Assembly: GCA_024743275.1 (NCBI GenBank)
Contig: JANSWW010000012.1
Location: forward strand, 62,001 to 126,000
Length of the DNA stretch: 64,000 bases
Direction of reading: 5' to 3'
Origin: Alphaproteobacteria bacterium
GTDB lineage: Bacteria; Pseudomonadota; Alphaproteobacteria; JANSWW01
The position numbers and the translations under genes are program-made. The notes under the pieces are model-generated. The model searched no databases. It was not told the origin of the DNA and was given only the letters and a program-made list of their open reading frames with translations. This document shows, piece after piece, positions 1 to 10,443 of this stretch (position 1 is its first letter; each line of letters opens with the position of its first letter).

Positions 1-246
1 GTCGGCGGCGCGCCCTACCCGCCACGGGCCGATCGGCTTGCCCGGCTGGTGGCGGCGCTCGGCACCGCCCCGCCCTTTTCCGGCAGGACGCTGGCCGGAT
101 GTCTTGTCGCGCTCCGCTTGACGGCCGGGTCGGCCGAGATCACTTTGCGACGCGAAACTCCGCGCCAGCCCGGCAAGAGGCGAGACAAAGCGACCGCCCC
201 GGCGGCGAAGTTTCGGGTTGCGCCCCTCTGGACGCGACTTACCTAA
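1..246 (+). CDS. tilS: tRNA(Ile)-lysidine synthase TilS, C-terminal end (partial)
   Basis: The window opens inside a frame that reads without a stop to TAA at 244-246. The residues near the edge (YPPRADRLARLVAAL) and the later GRTLAGC and ITLRRE stretches match the C-terminal substrate-binding tail of alphaproteobacterial TilS. TilS puts lysine on C34 of the AUA-decoding tRNA-Ile. The catalytic PP-loop lies outside the window. The position directly upstream of ftsH is the usual place for tilS in alphaproteobacteria and supports the call. Only about 81 codons are visible, so the identification rests on tail similarity and gene order. Confidence 0.72.
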   Translation, partial: VGGAPYPPRADRLARLVAALGTAPPFSGRTLAGCLVALRLTAGSAEITLRRETPRQPGKRRDKATAPAAKFRVAPLWTRLT

Positions 247-312
247 TATGCGTAGCGTGGCCGATGAAGCCCGCCCTCGCACGAGGATCACCCCGCATTT
301 TGGAGCGGTATT

Positions 313-2241
<1,929 letters not shown>

Positions 2242-2295
2242 CACCCGTCGGCGTGACGCAATGCGAAAGGGTATCATCCCCCTCGCCCGGGTTCA

Positions 2296-2323
2296 AAAGG
2301 CCGCGCTTGAGCGCGGCCTTTCC
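2296..2323 (+). terminator. Rho-independent terminator after ftsH
   Basis: A perfect 11-bp stem (AAAGGCCGCGC and GCGCGGCCTTT) with a TTGA loop lies 55 bases after the ftsH stop. The T run is short. Its position shows that the reading frame open through it is not coding there, so folP starts downstream. Confidence 0.75.
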
Positions 2324-2350
2324 GCATCCGGGACCGTCTATTTCCGCCCC

Positions 2351-3379
2351 ATGGCGTTCGCGCCCCTGGGCACACCCGAGACCCGCCCGCTTGCCGGAGG
2401 GCCGACCGCCTTCCGCCTGGTCGAGGTACTGGTAAAACTCCCCGACCGGATCGTCACCTGCACCCTGGCGCCGGAAGCGGTGGAGGACTGGCTCGAAGAC
2501 GAGCCCAATCCCTTGGAACTGAAATACCGCTTCGTGGCCCTGTCGGCCATGATCCCCGCCTTTGCCGGCGTCACGTTGGACCGGCCCCGGCTGATGGGCA
2601 TCGTCAACACGACCCCGGACAGCTTTTCCGACGGCGGCCGCTATCTCGACCCGAAACGCGCCATCGATCATGGCCGGAGGCTGATCGAGGAGGGAGCGGA
2701 CATCCTGGATATCGGCGGCGAGTCGACCCGCCCCGGCGGCGACGCCGTGGGCCTGCAGGAGGAACTCGACCGGGTCATGCCGGTGATCGAGGCCCTGGCC
2801 AAGGACGGGGTGCCGCTGTCGGTCGACACGATGAAGGCCGGCGTCATGGCGGCGGCGCTCAAGGCGGGGGCGGCCATCGTCAACGACGTCACCGCCCTCA
2901 CCCATGATTCCGACGCCTTCGAGGTGGTGACCCGCAACCGGGCGCCGGTGGTCCTGATGCACATGCAGGGCAAGCCGAAGACCATGCAGGCGAAACCCCG
3001 CTACGCCGACGCGCCCCTCGATGTGCTCGATTTCCTGCAGGACCGGGCCGCCCTGCTGACGCGAGAAGGGATCGCGACCCAGAACGTCGCCATCGATCCG
3101 GGCATCGGCTTCGGCAAGACTCTGGACCACAATTTGCAGATCCTCTCCTCGCTCAGCATGTATCATGGCCTCGACCGGCCCATCGTGCTCGGCGTGTCGC
3201 GAAAGCGCTTCATCGGCGCGCTCGACCGGGAGTCGGTCGCCGAGGATCGGCTGGCCGGATCGCTGGCGACGGCGCTGACGGCGCTGCAGCAGGGCGTCCA
3301 GATTTTCCGGGTGCACGATGTGGCGGCCACCCGCCAGGCCCTATCCGTTGGGATGGCAACAATGTTAGGGAAAGCCTAA
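2351..3379 (+). CDS. folP: Dihydropteroate synthase
   Basis: Condenses p-aminobenzoate with hydroxymethyl-dihydropterin diphosphate in folate synthesis. The TIM-barrel signatures are clear: GIVNTTPDSFSDGG near residue 80, the DILDIGGESTRPG loop, and DPGIGFGKT. An N-terminal extension of about 75 residues before the first barrel strand is usual for alphaproteobacterial FolP. ATG 2351 is chosen because upstream in-frame codons run through the ftsH terminator hairpin. This gives 342 residues. It lies between ftsH and glmM, a conserved alphaproteobacterial order. Confidence 0.93.
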   Translation: MAFAPLGTPETRPLAGGPTAFRLVEVLVKLPDRIVTCTLAPEAVEDWLEDEPNPLELKYRFVALSAMIPAFAGVTLDRPRLMGIVNTTPDSFSDGGRYLDPKRAIDHGRRLIEEGADILDIGGESTRPGGDAVGLQEELDRVMPVIEALAKDGVPLSVDTMKAGVMAAALKAGAAIVNDVTALTHDSDAFEVVTRNRAPVVLMHMQGKPKTMQAKPRYADAPLDVLDFLQDRAALLTREGIATQNVAIDPGIGFGKTLDHNLQILSSLSMYHGLDRPIVLGVSRKRFIGALDRESVAEDRLAGSLATALTALQQGVQIFRVHDVAATRQALSVGMATMLGKA

Positions 3380-3498
3380 CCTTTTTACGGTAAAGCTATC
3401 GTTCACCAGTCTCCTCGGCGCCATCGGATCTCAGGAGAGGAGACCGGATCGACAAGAGAGCGGCCGCCGGGCCGGAGAGCATAACGGGAGAATTTGGT

Positions 3499-4911
3499 TT
3501 GGAGCGTAAACTGTTCGGCACCGACGGCATCCGGGGAACGGCCAACCGCGACCCGATGACCGCCGAGATGGCGCTGAAGGTCGCCGTTGCCGCCGGTAGC
3601 CAGTTCCTCAACCACCGAACAAACGGTCACACCACCGGCAAAACGGTTCGCGCCAAACGGCCGCTCGCCGTGATCGGCAAGGACACGCGCCTGTCGGGCT
3701 ATATGCTCGAGCCGGCCATGACGGCCGGCTTCGCCTCCATCGGCATGGATGTCATCCTGGTCGGTCCGCTGCCCACACCCGCCGTCGCCATGTTGACCCG
3801 GACCTTCCGGGCCGATCTCGGCATCATGCTGTCGGCGTCGCACAACCCCTTCGAGGATAACGGCATCAAGATCTTTGGCCCGGACGGGTTCAAACTGTCC
3901 GATCGGGTCGAGCACGAGATAGAGCGGGCCGTCTTCGACCGGATCCCGCCCCGCGCCGCGCCCAAGGAACTTGGCCGGGTCCGCCGCCTGGACGATTCCC
4001 ACGGGCGCTATATCGAGTTCGTCAAGGCGACCTTCCCCCGGGGAAAGCGGCTGGACGGGCTGAAGGTGGTGATCGATTGCGCCAACGGCGCCGCCTACCG
4101 GGTCGCCCCACTGGTCCTGGCGGAACTGGGCGCCGAGGTCATTCCGATCGGGATCGAACCCAACGGCTTCAACATCAACGACAATTGCGGCGCGGTCTTC
4201 CCCCGCAAAATCCAGGCGGCGGTGTTGGAGCATAACGCCGACATCGGCCTGGCGCTCGACGGGGACGCCGATCGGCTGATCGTCGCCGACGAGAAGGGAG
4301 CGGTCGTCGACGGTGACCAGATCATCGCCCTGATCGCGAAGTCCTGGCTGCAACAGGATCATCTCGCGACCTCCCAGGTCGTGACGACGGTGATGTCCAA
4401 TCTCGGCCTCGAACGCTATCTCGGCGATCTCGGCATCGAGCTCATCCGCATGCCCGTCGGTGACCGCTATGTGGTCGAAAGAATGCGCTCCGATGGGATC
4501 AATCTCGGCGGCGAGCAGTCCGGCCATATCGTGATGTCCGACTATGGGACGACCGGCGACGGCCTGATGGCGGCGCTGCAGGTCCTGGCCGCGAAGGTCG
4601 AGGCGGACGAGCCGACCAGCGCGGTCGCCAATCTGTTCACACCGCTGCCGCAACTCCTCAAGAATGTCCGGGTAGCCCCCGAGGCCATGAGCCGGGTCCT
4701 CGAAGAGGACAGCGTGGTCTCCGCGATCGCCGAGGCGGAAGCGAGCCTTGGCGCGGCCGGACGCATTCTGATCCGCAAGTCGGGAACGGAGCCCCTGATC
4801 CGGGTGATGGCCGAGGGTGAGAACCGGTCCCTGATCCACGATGTCGTCGACGGGATCGTCGCCGCCATCGCCGCGGTCAACACGCCCCGCGACACGAAGG
4901 CTGCTTCATGA
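3499..4911 (+). CDS. glmM: Phosphoglucosamine mutase
   Basis: Converts glucosamine-6-phosphate to glucosamine-1-phosphate for peptidoglycan and LPS precursors. The N-terminus [19 protein letters not shown] is diagnostic and fixes the TTG start at 3499, with CGGGAG upstream. The active-site phosphoserine is Ser114 in [11 protein letters not shown]. The metal loop DGDADR and the C-terminal phosphate-binding [12 protein letters not shown] are present. At 470 residues it is about 20 longer than most GlmM proteins. The extra length includes a short insert near residues 36-52 (an [14 protein letters not shown] stretch) before [12 protein letters not shown]. It overlaps thiD by 4 bases. Confidence 0.96.
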   Translation: MERKLFGTDGIRGTANRDPMTAEMALKVAVAAGSQFLNHRTNGHTTGKTVRAKRPLAVIGKDTRLSGYMLEPAMTAGFASIGMDVILVGPLPTPAVAMLTRTFRADLGIMLSASHNPFEDNGIKIFGPDGFKLSDRVEHEIERAVFDRIPPRAAPKELGRVRRLDDSHGRYIEFVKATFPRGKRLDGLKVVIDCANGAAYRVAPLVLAELGAEVIPIGIEPNGFNINDNCGAVFPRKIQAAVLEHNADIGLALDGDADRLIVADEKGAVVDGDQIIALIAKSWLQQDHLATSQVVTTVMSNLGLERYLGDLGIELIRMPVGDRYVVERMRSDGINLGGEQSGHIVMSDYGTTGDGLMAALQVLAAKVEADEPTSAVANLFTPLPQLLKNVRVAPEAMSRVLEEDSVVSAIAEAEASLGAAGRILIRKSGTEPLIRVMAEGENRSLIHDVVDGIVAAIAAVNTPRDTKAAS

Positions 4912-5741
4912 CGACCATGCCCACCGCAAACGCAGATCTCGCCCGTATTCTCGTGGTCGCCGGATCCGATTCCGGTGGCGGCGCCGGGATTCAGGCGGAT
5001 ATCAAGACGATCACCGCGCTCGGCGGCTACGGCATGACGGCGGTGACGGCGATCACGGTTCAGAACACGCTCGGCGTCAGTGGTATCCACAGCATTCCGG
5101 TCGACATCATCGTCCGTCAGATGGAAGCGGTGCTGACCGATATCGGCGCCGACGCGGTGAAGACCGGCATGCTGCACTCGACCGAGATAATCGAGGCGGT
5201 GAGCGCCGCCCGCCAGCGACTGTGCCCGGACGTTCCGATCATCGTCGACCCGGTGATGGTCGCGACCCGCGGCGACCGGCTGCTGGAGGACAAGGCTGTG
5301 GACGCCCTGAAGCGGGATCTCCTGGTGCAGGCAACGATCCTGACCCCGAACATTCCGGAGGCGGAGGTGCTGACCGGCATGACCATCCGGGACGAGGACG
5401 ACATGGTCCACGCGGCCCATATGCTGCTGACCCTGGGCCCGCAGGTGGTGGTCATGAAGGGCGCCCATCTGCCGACCGAGACGATCAAGGACCTGGTCAT
5501 CAGCGAAGCGGGACAGGTCACCTTCGAACATCCTCGGGTCAAGACCACCAACACCCACGGCACCGGCTGTACGCTCGCGTCGGCGATCGCCACCGGCATC
5601 GGCCAGGGCATGGAGCCCAACGCGGCCATCGATCGGGCGCGGAACTATGTCCTGGAAGGACTGCGCACCGCCCCGTCCTTGGGCGGCGGCAACGGGCCGA
5701 TCAATCATCTCCACCCGATCCAGGCGGCCCAAGCGGGTTAA
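4908..5741 (+). CDS. thiD: Hydroxymethylpyrimidine/phosphomethylpyrimidine kinase
   Basis: A ribokinase-fold enzyme of 277 residues that phosphorylates HMP and HMP-P for thiamine synthesis. The substrate loop [17 protein letters not shown] lies near residues 18-34. The region [11 protein letters not shown] and the anion-hole/ATP motif [14 protein letters not shown] near residues 213-226 are typical. The ATG overlaps the glmM stop as ATGA, so the two are translationally coupled. No thiamine riboswitch is seen in front of it, which fits transcription from the glmM promoter rather than thiamine control. The gene converges with the MocR gene, with a 20-base gap. Confidence 0.94.
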   Translation: MTTMPTANADLARILVVAGSDSGGGAGIQADIKTITALGGYGMTAVTAITVQNTLGVSGIHSIPVDIIVRQMEAVLTDIGADAVKTGMLHSTEIIEAVSAARQRLCPDVPIIVDPVMVATRGDRLLEDKAVDALKRDLLVQATILTPNIPEAEVLTGMTIRDEDDMVHAAHMLLTLGPQVVVMKGAHLPTETIKDLVISEAGQVTFEHPRVKTTNTHGTGCTLASAIATGIGQGMEPNAAIDRARNYVLEGLRTAPSLGGGNGPINHLHPIQAAQAG

Positions 5742-5761
5742 CGCATCAACGAGCAGATCCG

Positions 5762-7150
5762 CTACATGACGGGGATCGGCGCGCCGGGCCCTCTGCGCAG
5801 CATCTCGGCGAGGATATCCAACCCGCGTTCGAGATCCTGTTCCCGCTGCGGCGACCCCAGACAGATCCGGATACGGTCGGCCACCTGACGCGGATCGGCG
5901 GCAAAGGTCTCCGACCCGATCAAATCGACTCCCAACCGGCGCGCCTCCTCGACGAACTCCCCGGACGTCCATCCTTCGGGTAGCGGAAACCAGAGGTTCA
6001 TGGCGTCGGGGTCCGACCCACCGGCGGCGTTCCCGAGTTTCCGCCGAGCCAAATCGTTGCGCAGCCGCACGTGCTGTCGGTGCCGGGCGAGGATGTCGTC
6101 CGCCGCCCCAGAGCGGACAAGCGTTCGGAAGGTCTCGACAAGGATCGGAGACGCCATCCAGATCAGGGTGTGGATCGCCACCGACAGGCGAGCGTGTAGG
6201 GCCGCAGGCACGACCATCATGCCGACCCGCAAACTGGGCGCGATCGACTTCGATACCGAGGTGAGATAGACGGTCCGGTCCGGCGCGAAGGTCAGCAGCG
6301 GCGGTGGCGCGTCGGGTTTCAGCGCGCCATAGACGTCGTCCTCGACGATCAGCGCATCATGGCGTTCGGCGATTTCAGCGATCGCCTGCCGCCGTGCGGT
6401 CGGCATGGTGGTCGTCGTCGGATTCTGCAGGGTCGGGATGGTGAAGATCGCCCGGGGCCGATGGACGGCACAGATCCGGTCCAGTTCTTCCGGCACCATC
6501 CCGTCCCGATCCACCGGCACGGGCAGGAGCCGGGCGCCCGCCGCATCGGCCGTGCTGCGGAAGGACGGCCAAGTCTGTTCCTCGACGGCGATCAGGTCGC
6601 CCTGGCCAACGCAGGAGAAGACGGCGGTCGCGATGGCGTTTTGTCCCCCGGCGACGATATGAACATCCTCGGACTCGACCTCAAGACGGTGATGGCGGAG
6701 CCAGAGTGCCACCTCTTGCTTGGCCTGGCGGGATCCGATTCGGCTGGTCGGATATTGCAGGGTGGCGGCGAAGTCGTCCCGCTGCGCGACCTCCAACATG
6801 GCGTTTCGAATCGCCGCCGCGTCCTCCGGCAGAATGGTCGGTCGGTTGAACCCCATATTGACCCGGCCCGGCTGGGCCTCGAAGGAAAAGAACCCATCCG
6901 GCTTTCGTTCCCCTCGGACGAAGGAGCCCCGGCCGACCTCCCCGGTCAGAAGACCCCGCCGTGTGGCTTCCTGATAGGCACGGGTCACGGTTCCGACGGT
7001 AACACCGATTTCATAGGCGAGCGCCCGATGGGTCGGCAGCCGGTCCCCCGGCTTCAACCGCCCGGCGGCGATATCTTCCGCGACGGCGTCGGCGATGGCA
7101 CGGTAGCGAGGACCGGTCATCCGGCCAAGGTCGGGAGTCCACATTGTCAT
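5762..7150 (-). CDS. MocR-type regulator: GntR-like HTH fused to a PLP-dependent aminotransferase fold
   Basis: Residues 1-80 form a winged helix of the GntR family (GDRLPTHRALAYEIGVTVGT and VGRGSFVRG). The remaining ~370 residues are a fold-type I aminotransferase domain with the likely PLP lysine in SVSKSIAPSLRVG. MocR proteins usually sense PLP or an amino-acid-derived ligand and control a divergent gene. I chose the ATG at 7150 (MTMWTPDL). ATG 7144 is an alternative, and longer upstream frames lie in the operator region. The 5' end overlaps an ATTGTC/GACAAT inverted repeat, which suggests autoregulation. The target is probably the divergent DUF1127-dehydratase-AlaX group. Confidence 0.88.
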   Translation of the reverse strand: MTMWTPDLGRMTGPRYRAIADAVAEDIAAGRLKPGDRLPTHRALAYEIGVTVGTVTRAYQEATRRGLLTGEVGRGSFVRGERKPDGFFSFEAQPGRVNMGFNRPTILPEDAAAIRNAMLEVAQRDDFAATLQYPTSRIGSRQAKQEVALWLRHHRLEVESEDVHIVAGGQNAIATAVFSCVGQGDLIAVEEQTWPSFRSTADAAGARLLPVPVDRDGMVPEELDRICAVHRPRAIFTIPTLQNPTTTTMPTARRQAIAEIAERHDALIVEDDVYGALKPDAPPPLLTFAPDRTVYLTSVSKSIAPSLRVGMMVVPAALHARLSVAIHTLIWMASPILVETFRTLVRSGAADDILARHRQHVRLRNDLARRKLGNAAGGSDPDAMNLWFPLPEGWTSGEFVEEARRLGVDLIGSETFAADPRQVADRIRICLGSPQREQDLERGLDILAEMLRRGPGAPIPVM

Positions 7151-7214
7151 GGAGACAATATAATCATTGTACCCTTTTTTGCATAGAACTAAATTCATTG
7201 TATCGATTGTATCG
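7143..7214. promoter_or_regulatory. Divergent promoter/operator region with repeated ATTGT boxes
   Basis: Between the MocR start and the DUF1127 gene there are ATTGT copies at 7143, 7166, 7197 and 7206 and an inverted copy at 7155. The first forms a perfect ATTGTC-N5-GACAAT inverted repeat over the MocR start codon. The last two are direct repeats 9 bases apart. A sigma-70-like promoter toward the right can be drawn as TTGTAC (7167-7172), 17 bases, then TAAATT (7190-7195). This block is AT-rich in a GC-rich setting. Clusters of direct and inverted half-sites are typical of MocR operators. The binding protein is inferred, not shown. Confidence 0.6.
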
Positions 7215-7250
7215 AAAGCCGATCAACAGAGCGAACCGAAGGAGAAGGAG

Positions 7251-7517
7251 ATGTCCGCCGACGCTTTCAGCCAACCGCCCGTCCGCAAACCGAGCGCGTT
7301 ACCGATGGGCAAGATTCCCGTGCCGGAGCCGGGAACCAATCCGATTGTCCGCCACATCGAAGACGCCATACTGTTTTTGATGGAACTGCAGCGCCGGGCG
7401 GACGAGAAAGCGAAGCTGAAAACCCTGCCTTGGCACCTGATCAACGATGCCGGGATCTCCCTTGAGGAGTTGGAAGCCGATCTCAAGAAACCGTTCTGGC
7501 GCTTCCCCTCCCATTAA
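7251..7517 (+). CDS. DUF1127 family protein
   Basis: An 88-residue protein. The C-terminal half carries the DUF1127 signature: a basic and leucine-rich helix, then LINDAGISLEELEADLKKPFWR. DUF1127 proteins are small, often stress-related and of mostly unknown role; some bind RNA. The start ATG 7251 follows GGAGAAGGAG, a strong ribosome-binding site. The N-terminal ~40 residues are proline-rich and longer than in the smallest family members. It is the first gene right of the MocR operator and is 40 bases from the dehydratase gene, so the two are probably cotranscribed. Confidence 0.8.
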   Translation: MSADAFSQPPVRKPSALPMGKIPVPEPGTNPIVRHIEDAILFLMELQRRADEKAKLKTLPWHLINDAGISLEELEADLKKPFWRFPSH

Positions 7518-7557
7518 CCGGTCCCATTAGAAGGACCGCCCCCAAAAGGACCGCCTT

Positions 7558-8574
7558 ATGTCAGATATCCAGAAAGCACCCCTCCCCTCCAAGACCAGGG
7601 TCGAGGAAGCCCTCGACCTGGTCCACAAGGTCTTTCCCGGCACGCCGCAATATGCCTGGCCGCTGCTGGCCGAGCGGACCGGGACGGAGGTTTGGGTCAA
7701 GCACGAGAACCATACGCCGATCGGTGCCTTCAAGGTGCGGGGCGGCCTCGTCTTCATGGACGATCTGACCCGGCACGGCGCGTCCGGCGGGCTGATCACC
7801 GCGACCAGGGGCAACCACGGCCAGTCGGTGGCGCTCGCCGCCAGGCGCTATGGTCTCAACGCCACGATCGTCGTGCCGCACGGCAATTCGGTGGAGAAGA
7901 ACGCCGCCATGCGCGCCTTCGGGGCCAATCTCATCGAACATGGCGAGGACTTCCAGGAGAGCCTGGAGTTCTGCCAGGACAAGGCGGCGGCCGACCATCT
8001 GACGATGGTTCCGAGCTTCCACCCCCTGCTGGTCGCCGGCGTGGCCACCTATGCCATGGAGTTCTTCCGGCAGGCGGGAGAACTGGACACGGTCTATGTC
8101 CCCATCGGCCTTGGATCCGGCATTTCCGGCGTGCTCACGGCGCGGGAGGCGCTGGGCTACAAGACCGAGGTCGTCGGCGTGAACGCGGAGAACGCCGCAG
8201 CCTATGCCCTGTCCTTCGCGCAAGGCCAGATGGTTACGACGAACAGCGTCAACACCATGGCCGACGGGGTCGCCTGCCGGGTGCCGAACGCCGAGGCGCT
8301 TGAGATCATCCTGAGCCACGCCGACCGGGTGATCACCGTCTCGGAGGCCGAGATCAAGGAGGCCATGCGGATCTACTTCACCGATACCCATCAGGTGGCC
8401 GAGGGCGCGGGTGCCGCGGCGCTGGCCGCCTTGATGCAGGAACGGAGCACCCAGCAGGGCAAACGGGTGGGTGTGATCCTGAGCGGTGGCAATATCGACC
8501 GGCCTTTGTTTCAATCCGTCCTCGCCGAGGCGGGTCCCTGCCCCGGCTGTCCCAAAGCCCTATCCGACGCCTGA
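7558..8574 (+). CDS. Threonine/serine dehydratase-like PLP enzyme (fold type II)
   Basis: A 338-residue fold-type II PLP enzyme. The cofactor lysine is Lys59 in GAFKVRGG. The phosphate-binding loop is GLGSGISGV, and ATRGNHGQSVALAARR is the usual asparagine loop. It lacks the C-terminal ACT regulatory domain of biosynthetic IlvA, so it looks catabolic: deamination of threonine, serine or a related hydroxyamino acid. It sits between DUF1127 and AlaX under a MocR regulator. The C-terminal PCPGCP is a CxxC-like pair that I cannot assign a role. The exact substrate cannot be read from sequence. Confidence 0.85.
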   Translation: MSDIQKAPLPSKTRVEEALDLVHKVFPGTPQYAWPLLAERTGTEVWVKHENHTPIGAFKVRGGLVFMDDLTRHGASGGLITATRGNHGQSVALAARRYGLNATIVVPHGNSVEKNAAMRAFGANLIEHGEDFQESLEFCQDKAAADHLTMVPSFHPLLVAGVATYAMEFFRQAGELDTVYVPIGLGSGISGVLTAREALGYKTEVVGVNAENAAAYALSFAQGQMVTTNSVNTMADGVACRVPNAEALEIILSHADRVITVSEAEIKEAMRIYFTDTHQVAEGAGAAALAALMQERSTQQGKRVGVILSGGNIDRPLFQSVLAEAGPCPGCPKALSDA

Positions 8575-8588
8575 CACCGGAGAGAAGA

Positions 8589-9296
8589 ATGACCGAAGAA
8601 CTGTTCCGCCAAGACAGCTATCTCAAGGACTGCGCGGCGACGGTGACCGCCTTGACCGAGGACGGCGCCATTATCCTCGACCGCACCGTCTTCTACCCGA
8701 CCGGCGGCGGCCAGCCGGGCGACACCGGCACGCTTACCAAGGCGGACGGGACGGAGATTGTCATCGCCGACACCCGCAAGGGCGAGACCGGCATTCTGCA
8801 TATCCCGGCCGAGGGCGCGGCGGCGGTCGCGGCGGGCGACACGGTGACGGCGGCCATCGACTGGGACCGGCGCTACAGGCTGATGCGGATGCACACCTCT
8901 CTCCACCTGCTGTGCGCCTGCATCGAGGGCGACGTCACCGGCGGCCAGATCGGCGCCGAGAAGAGCCGGCTCGACTTCAACCTGCCGGAACTGCCGATGA
9001 CCAAGGAGGAACTGGCCGACAAGATCAACGCCCTGGTCCAGAGCGGCCACGATCTCTCCATGGAATGGATCACGGACGCCGAGATGGACGCCAATCCGGA
9101 TCTCGTTCGCACCATGTCGGTGAAACCGCCGCGTACCGGCGGCAAGGTTCGCCTGATCCGCATCGACGGTGTCGACCTGCAGCCCTGCGGCGGCACCCAT
9201 GTGAAGAACACCAGCGAGATCGGTCCGCTCGAGATCGGCAAGATCGAGAACAAGGGCAAGCAGAACCGCCGGATCAACATCCGACTGGCGGGGTAA
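8589..9296 (+). CDS. AlaX-type alanyl-tRNA editing protein
   Basis: A free-standing 235-residue relative of the AlaRS editing domain, which hydrolyses misacylated tRNA-Ala (Ser or Gly attached). Residues 1-90 form the translation-factor-like barrel (VFYPTGGGQPGDTG). The zinc ligands are His102 and His106 in HTSLH, then Cys200 and His204 in CGGTH. It starts at ATG 8589 behind GGAGAGAA and lies 14 bases after the dehydratase gene. Being coupled to an enzyme that may remove serine or threonine suggests a shared role in limiting non-cognate amino acids. That link is inference. Confidence 0.9.
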   Translation: MTEELFRQDSYLKDCAATVTALTEDGAIILDRTVFYPTGGGQPGDTGTLTKADGTEIVIADTRKGETGILHIPAEGAAAVAAGDTVTAAIDWDRRYRLMRMHTSLHLLCACIEGDVTGGQIGAEKSRLDFNLPELPMTKEELADKINALVQSGHDLSMEWITDAEMDANPDLVRTMSVKPPRTGGKVRLIRIDGVDLQPCGGTHVKNTSEIGPLEIGKIENKGKQNRRINIRLAG

Positions 9297-9304
9297 CCCG
9301 GCTC

Positions 9305-9400
9305 CCCCCTCATCCTAACCTTCTCCCCCAGGGGAGAAGGAACTCGACCGAGATCGTCTTATCGCCCTCTCCCCTCGGGGAGAGGGTCGGGGTGAGGGGG
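9305..9400. repeat. REP-like nested palindrome, copy 1
   Basis: Outer arms CCCCCTCA (9305-9312) and TGAGGGGG (9393-9400) enclose two hairpins with perfect 10-bp arms, at 9319-9340 (CCTTCTCCCC/GGGGAGAAGG) and 9365-9386 (CCCTCTCCCC/GGGGAGAGGG). The architecture is the same as at 23144-23250. It separates alaX from the phzF-like gene and may attenuate transcription between them. Confidence 0.8.
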
Positions 9401-9446
9401 TGTGCCCTGTCAAAACTGGATAGACGACGCAGAAAGGGGACATCCC

Positions 9447-10364
9447 ATGACCCAATTTTATGACTATGTGACGGTGGACGTGTTCACCGCGACCCGGTTC
9501 GGCGGTAATCCGCTGGGCGTGATCCCCGACGCAAGGGGCCTCAGCACCGAGGAAATGCAGACCATCGCGCGGGAGTTCAACTACTCCGAGTCGACCTTCG
9601 TCCTGCCGCCCAGCGATCCGAAGAACACGGCCGAGGTCCGGATCTTCACGCCGCGATCGGAACTGCCCTTCGCCGGGCACCCCAATGTCGGCACCGCTTA
9701 TGTGCTGGCCACGCTGGGCCTCGCCGAAGGCGACGTCTTCCGCTTCGAGGAGAAGGCGGGTCTGGTGCCGGTCAGGATCGAAAGGGAAGGCGATGCTGTC
9801 GTCCGAACGACCCTGACCGCGCCGAAGCGGGTGCAGTTGCTCAAGACCTTCGACCCGGCCCTGGTCGCCGATGCGGTCAGCCTGCCGGTCGAGGCTATCG
9901 TCACGGACCGCGCGGTCCCGACGCTGGCGACCGTGGGGCTGCCCTTTATCATGACTGAGGTGAAGGACCGGGCGGCCCTGGCCGCGGCGAAGCCGGATCT
10001 TGCCGCCTTCGATCTGTTACGCGACCCGGACGACCCCAGCGGCACCGGCCGCAGTTCCACCCTGCTGTATACCACCGAAGGCGTGGAGGACGGCCTGGAT
10101 GTCGCCGACCGAATGTTCGCGCCGACCCACGGACTGATGGAGGACCCTGCGACCGGCAGCGCCAACGCCGCCCTGATGGGCTTCCTGGCCGCGACCGACC
10201 CGCGCGACGATGTGGATCTCGCCCTCCGCCTCGGCCAAGGCTACGACATGGGCCGACCGAGCCAACTCCACGGCACCGCGACCAAGCAAGGCGGCGTCGT
10301 GACCGAGATCACCATCGGCGGTGCTTCCGTGATCATGATGGAAGGCCGGATTCGGGTGAATTGA
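9447..10364 (+). CDS. PhzF-family isomerase-like protein
   Basis: A 305-residue member of the PhzF family (two diaminopimelate-epimerase-like barrels). Family signatures are [15 protein letters not shown] at the N-terminus, [12 protein letters not shown] with the candidate catalytic glutamate, [13 protein letters not shown], and [16 protein letters not shown] in the second half. Family members isomerise diverse substrates, and most genomic copies have no known substrate. ATG 9447 is chosen. A longer frame upstream would run into the REP-like palindrome. No phenazine genes are nearby, so a phenazine role is unlikely. It may belong to the MocR-controlled amino-acid group or be independent. Confidence 0.88.
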   Translation: MTQFYDYVTVDVFTATRFGGNPLGVIPDARGLSTEEMQTIAREFNYSESTFVLPPSDPKNTAEVRIFTPRSELPFAGHPNVGTAYVLATLGLAEGDVFRFEEKAGLVPVRIEREGDAVVRTTLTAPKRVQLLKTFDPALVADAVSLPVEAIVTDRAVPTLATVGLPFIMTEVKDRAALAAAKPDLAAFDLLRDPDDPSGTGRSSTLLYTTEGVEDGLDVADRMFAPTHGLMEDPATGSANAALMGFLAATDPRDDVDLALRLGQGYDMGRPSQLHGTATKQGGVVTEITIGGASVIMMEGRIRVN

Positions 10365-10443
10365 TCCCCAGGGTGAATTGATCCAAGGGGCGAGGGTCCT
10401 GCGTAAAGGGAATACCTTCCCGAAGCAGAAAGCGCGCACGCGC

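Noticed and set aside
4908..4940. A thiamine riboswitch in front of thiD
   Set aside because: thiD starts inside the end of glmM, leaving no room for a leader.
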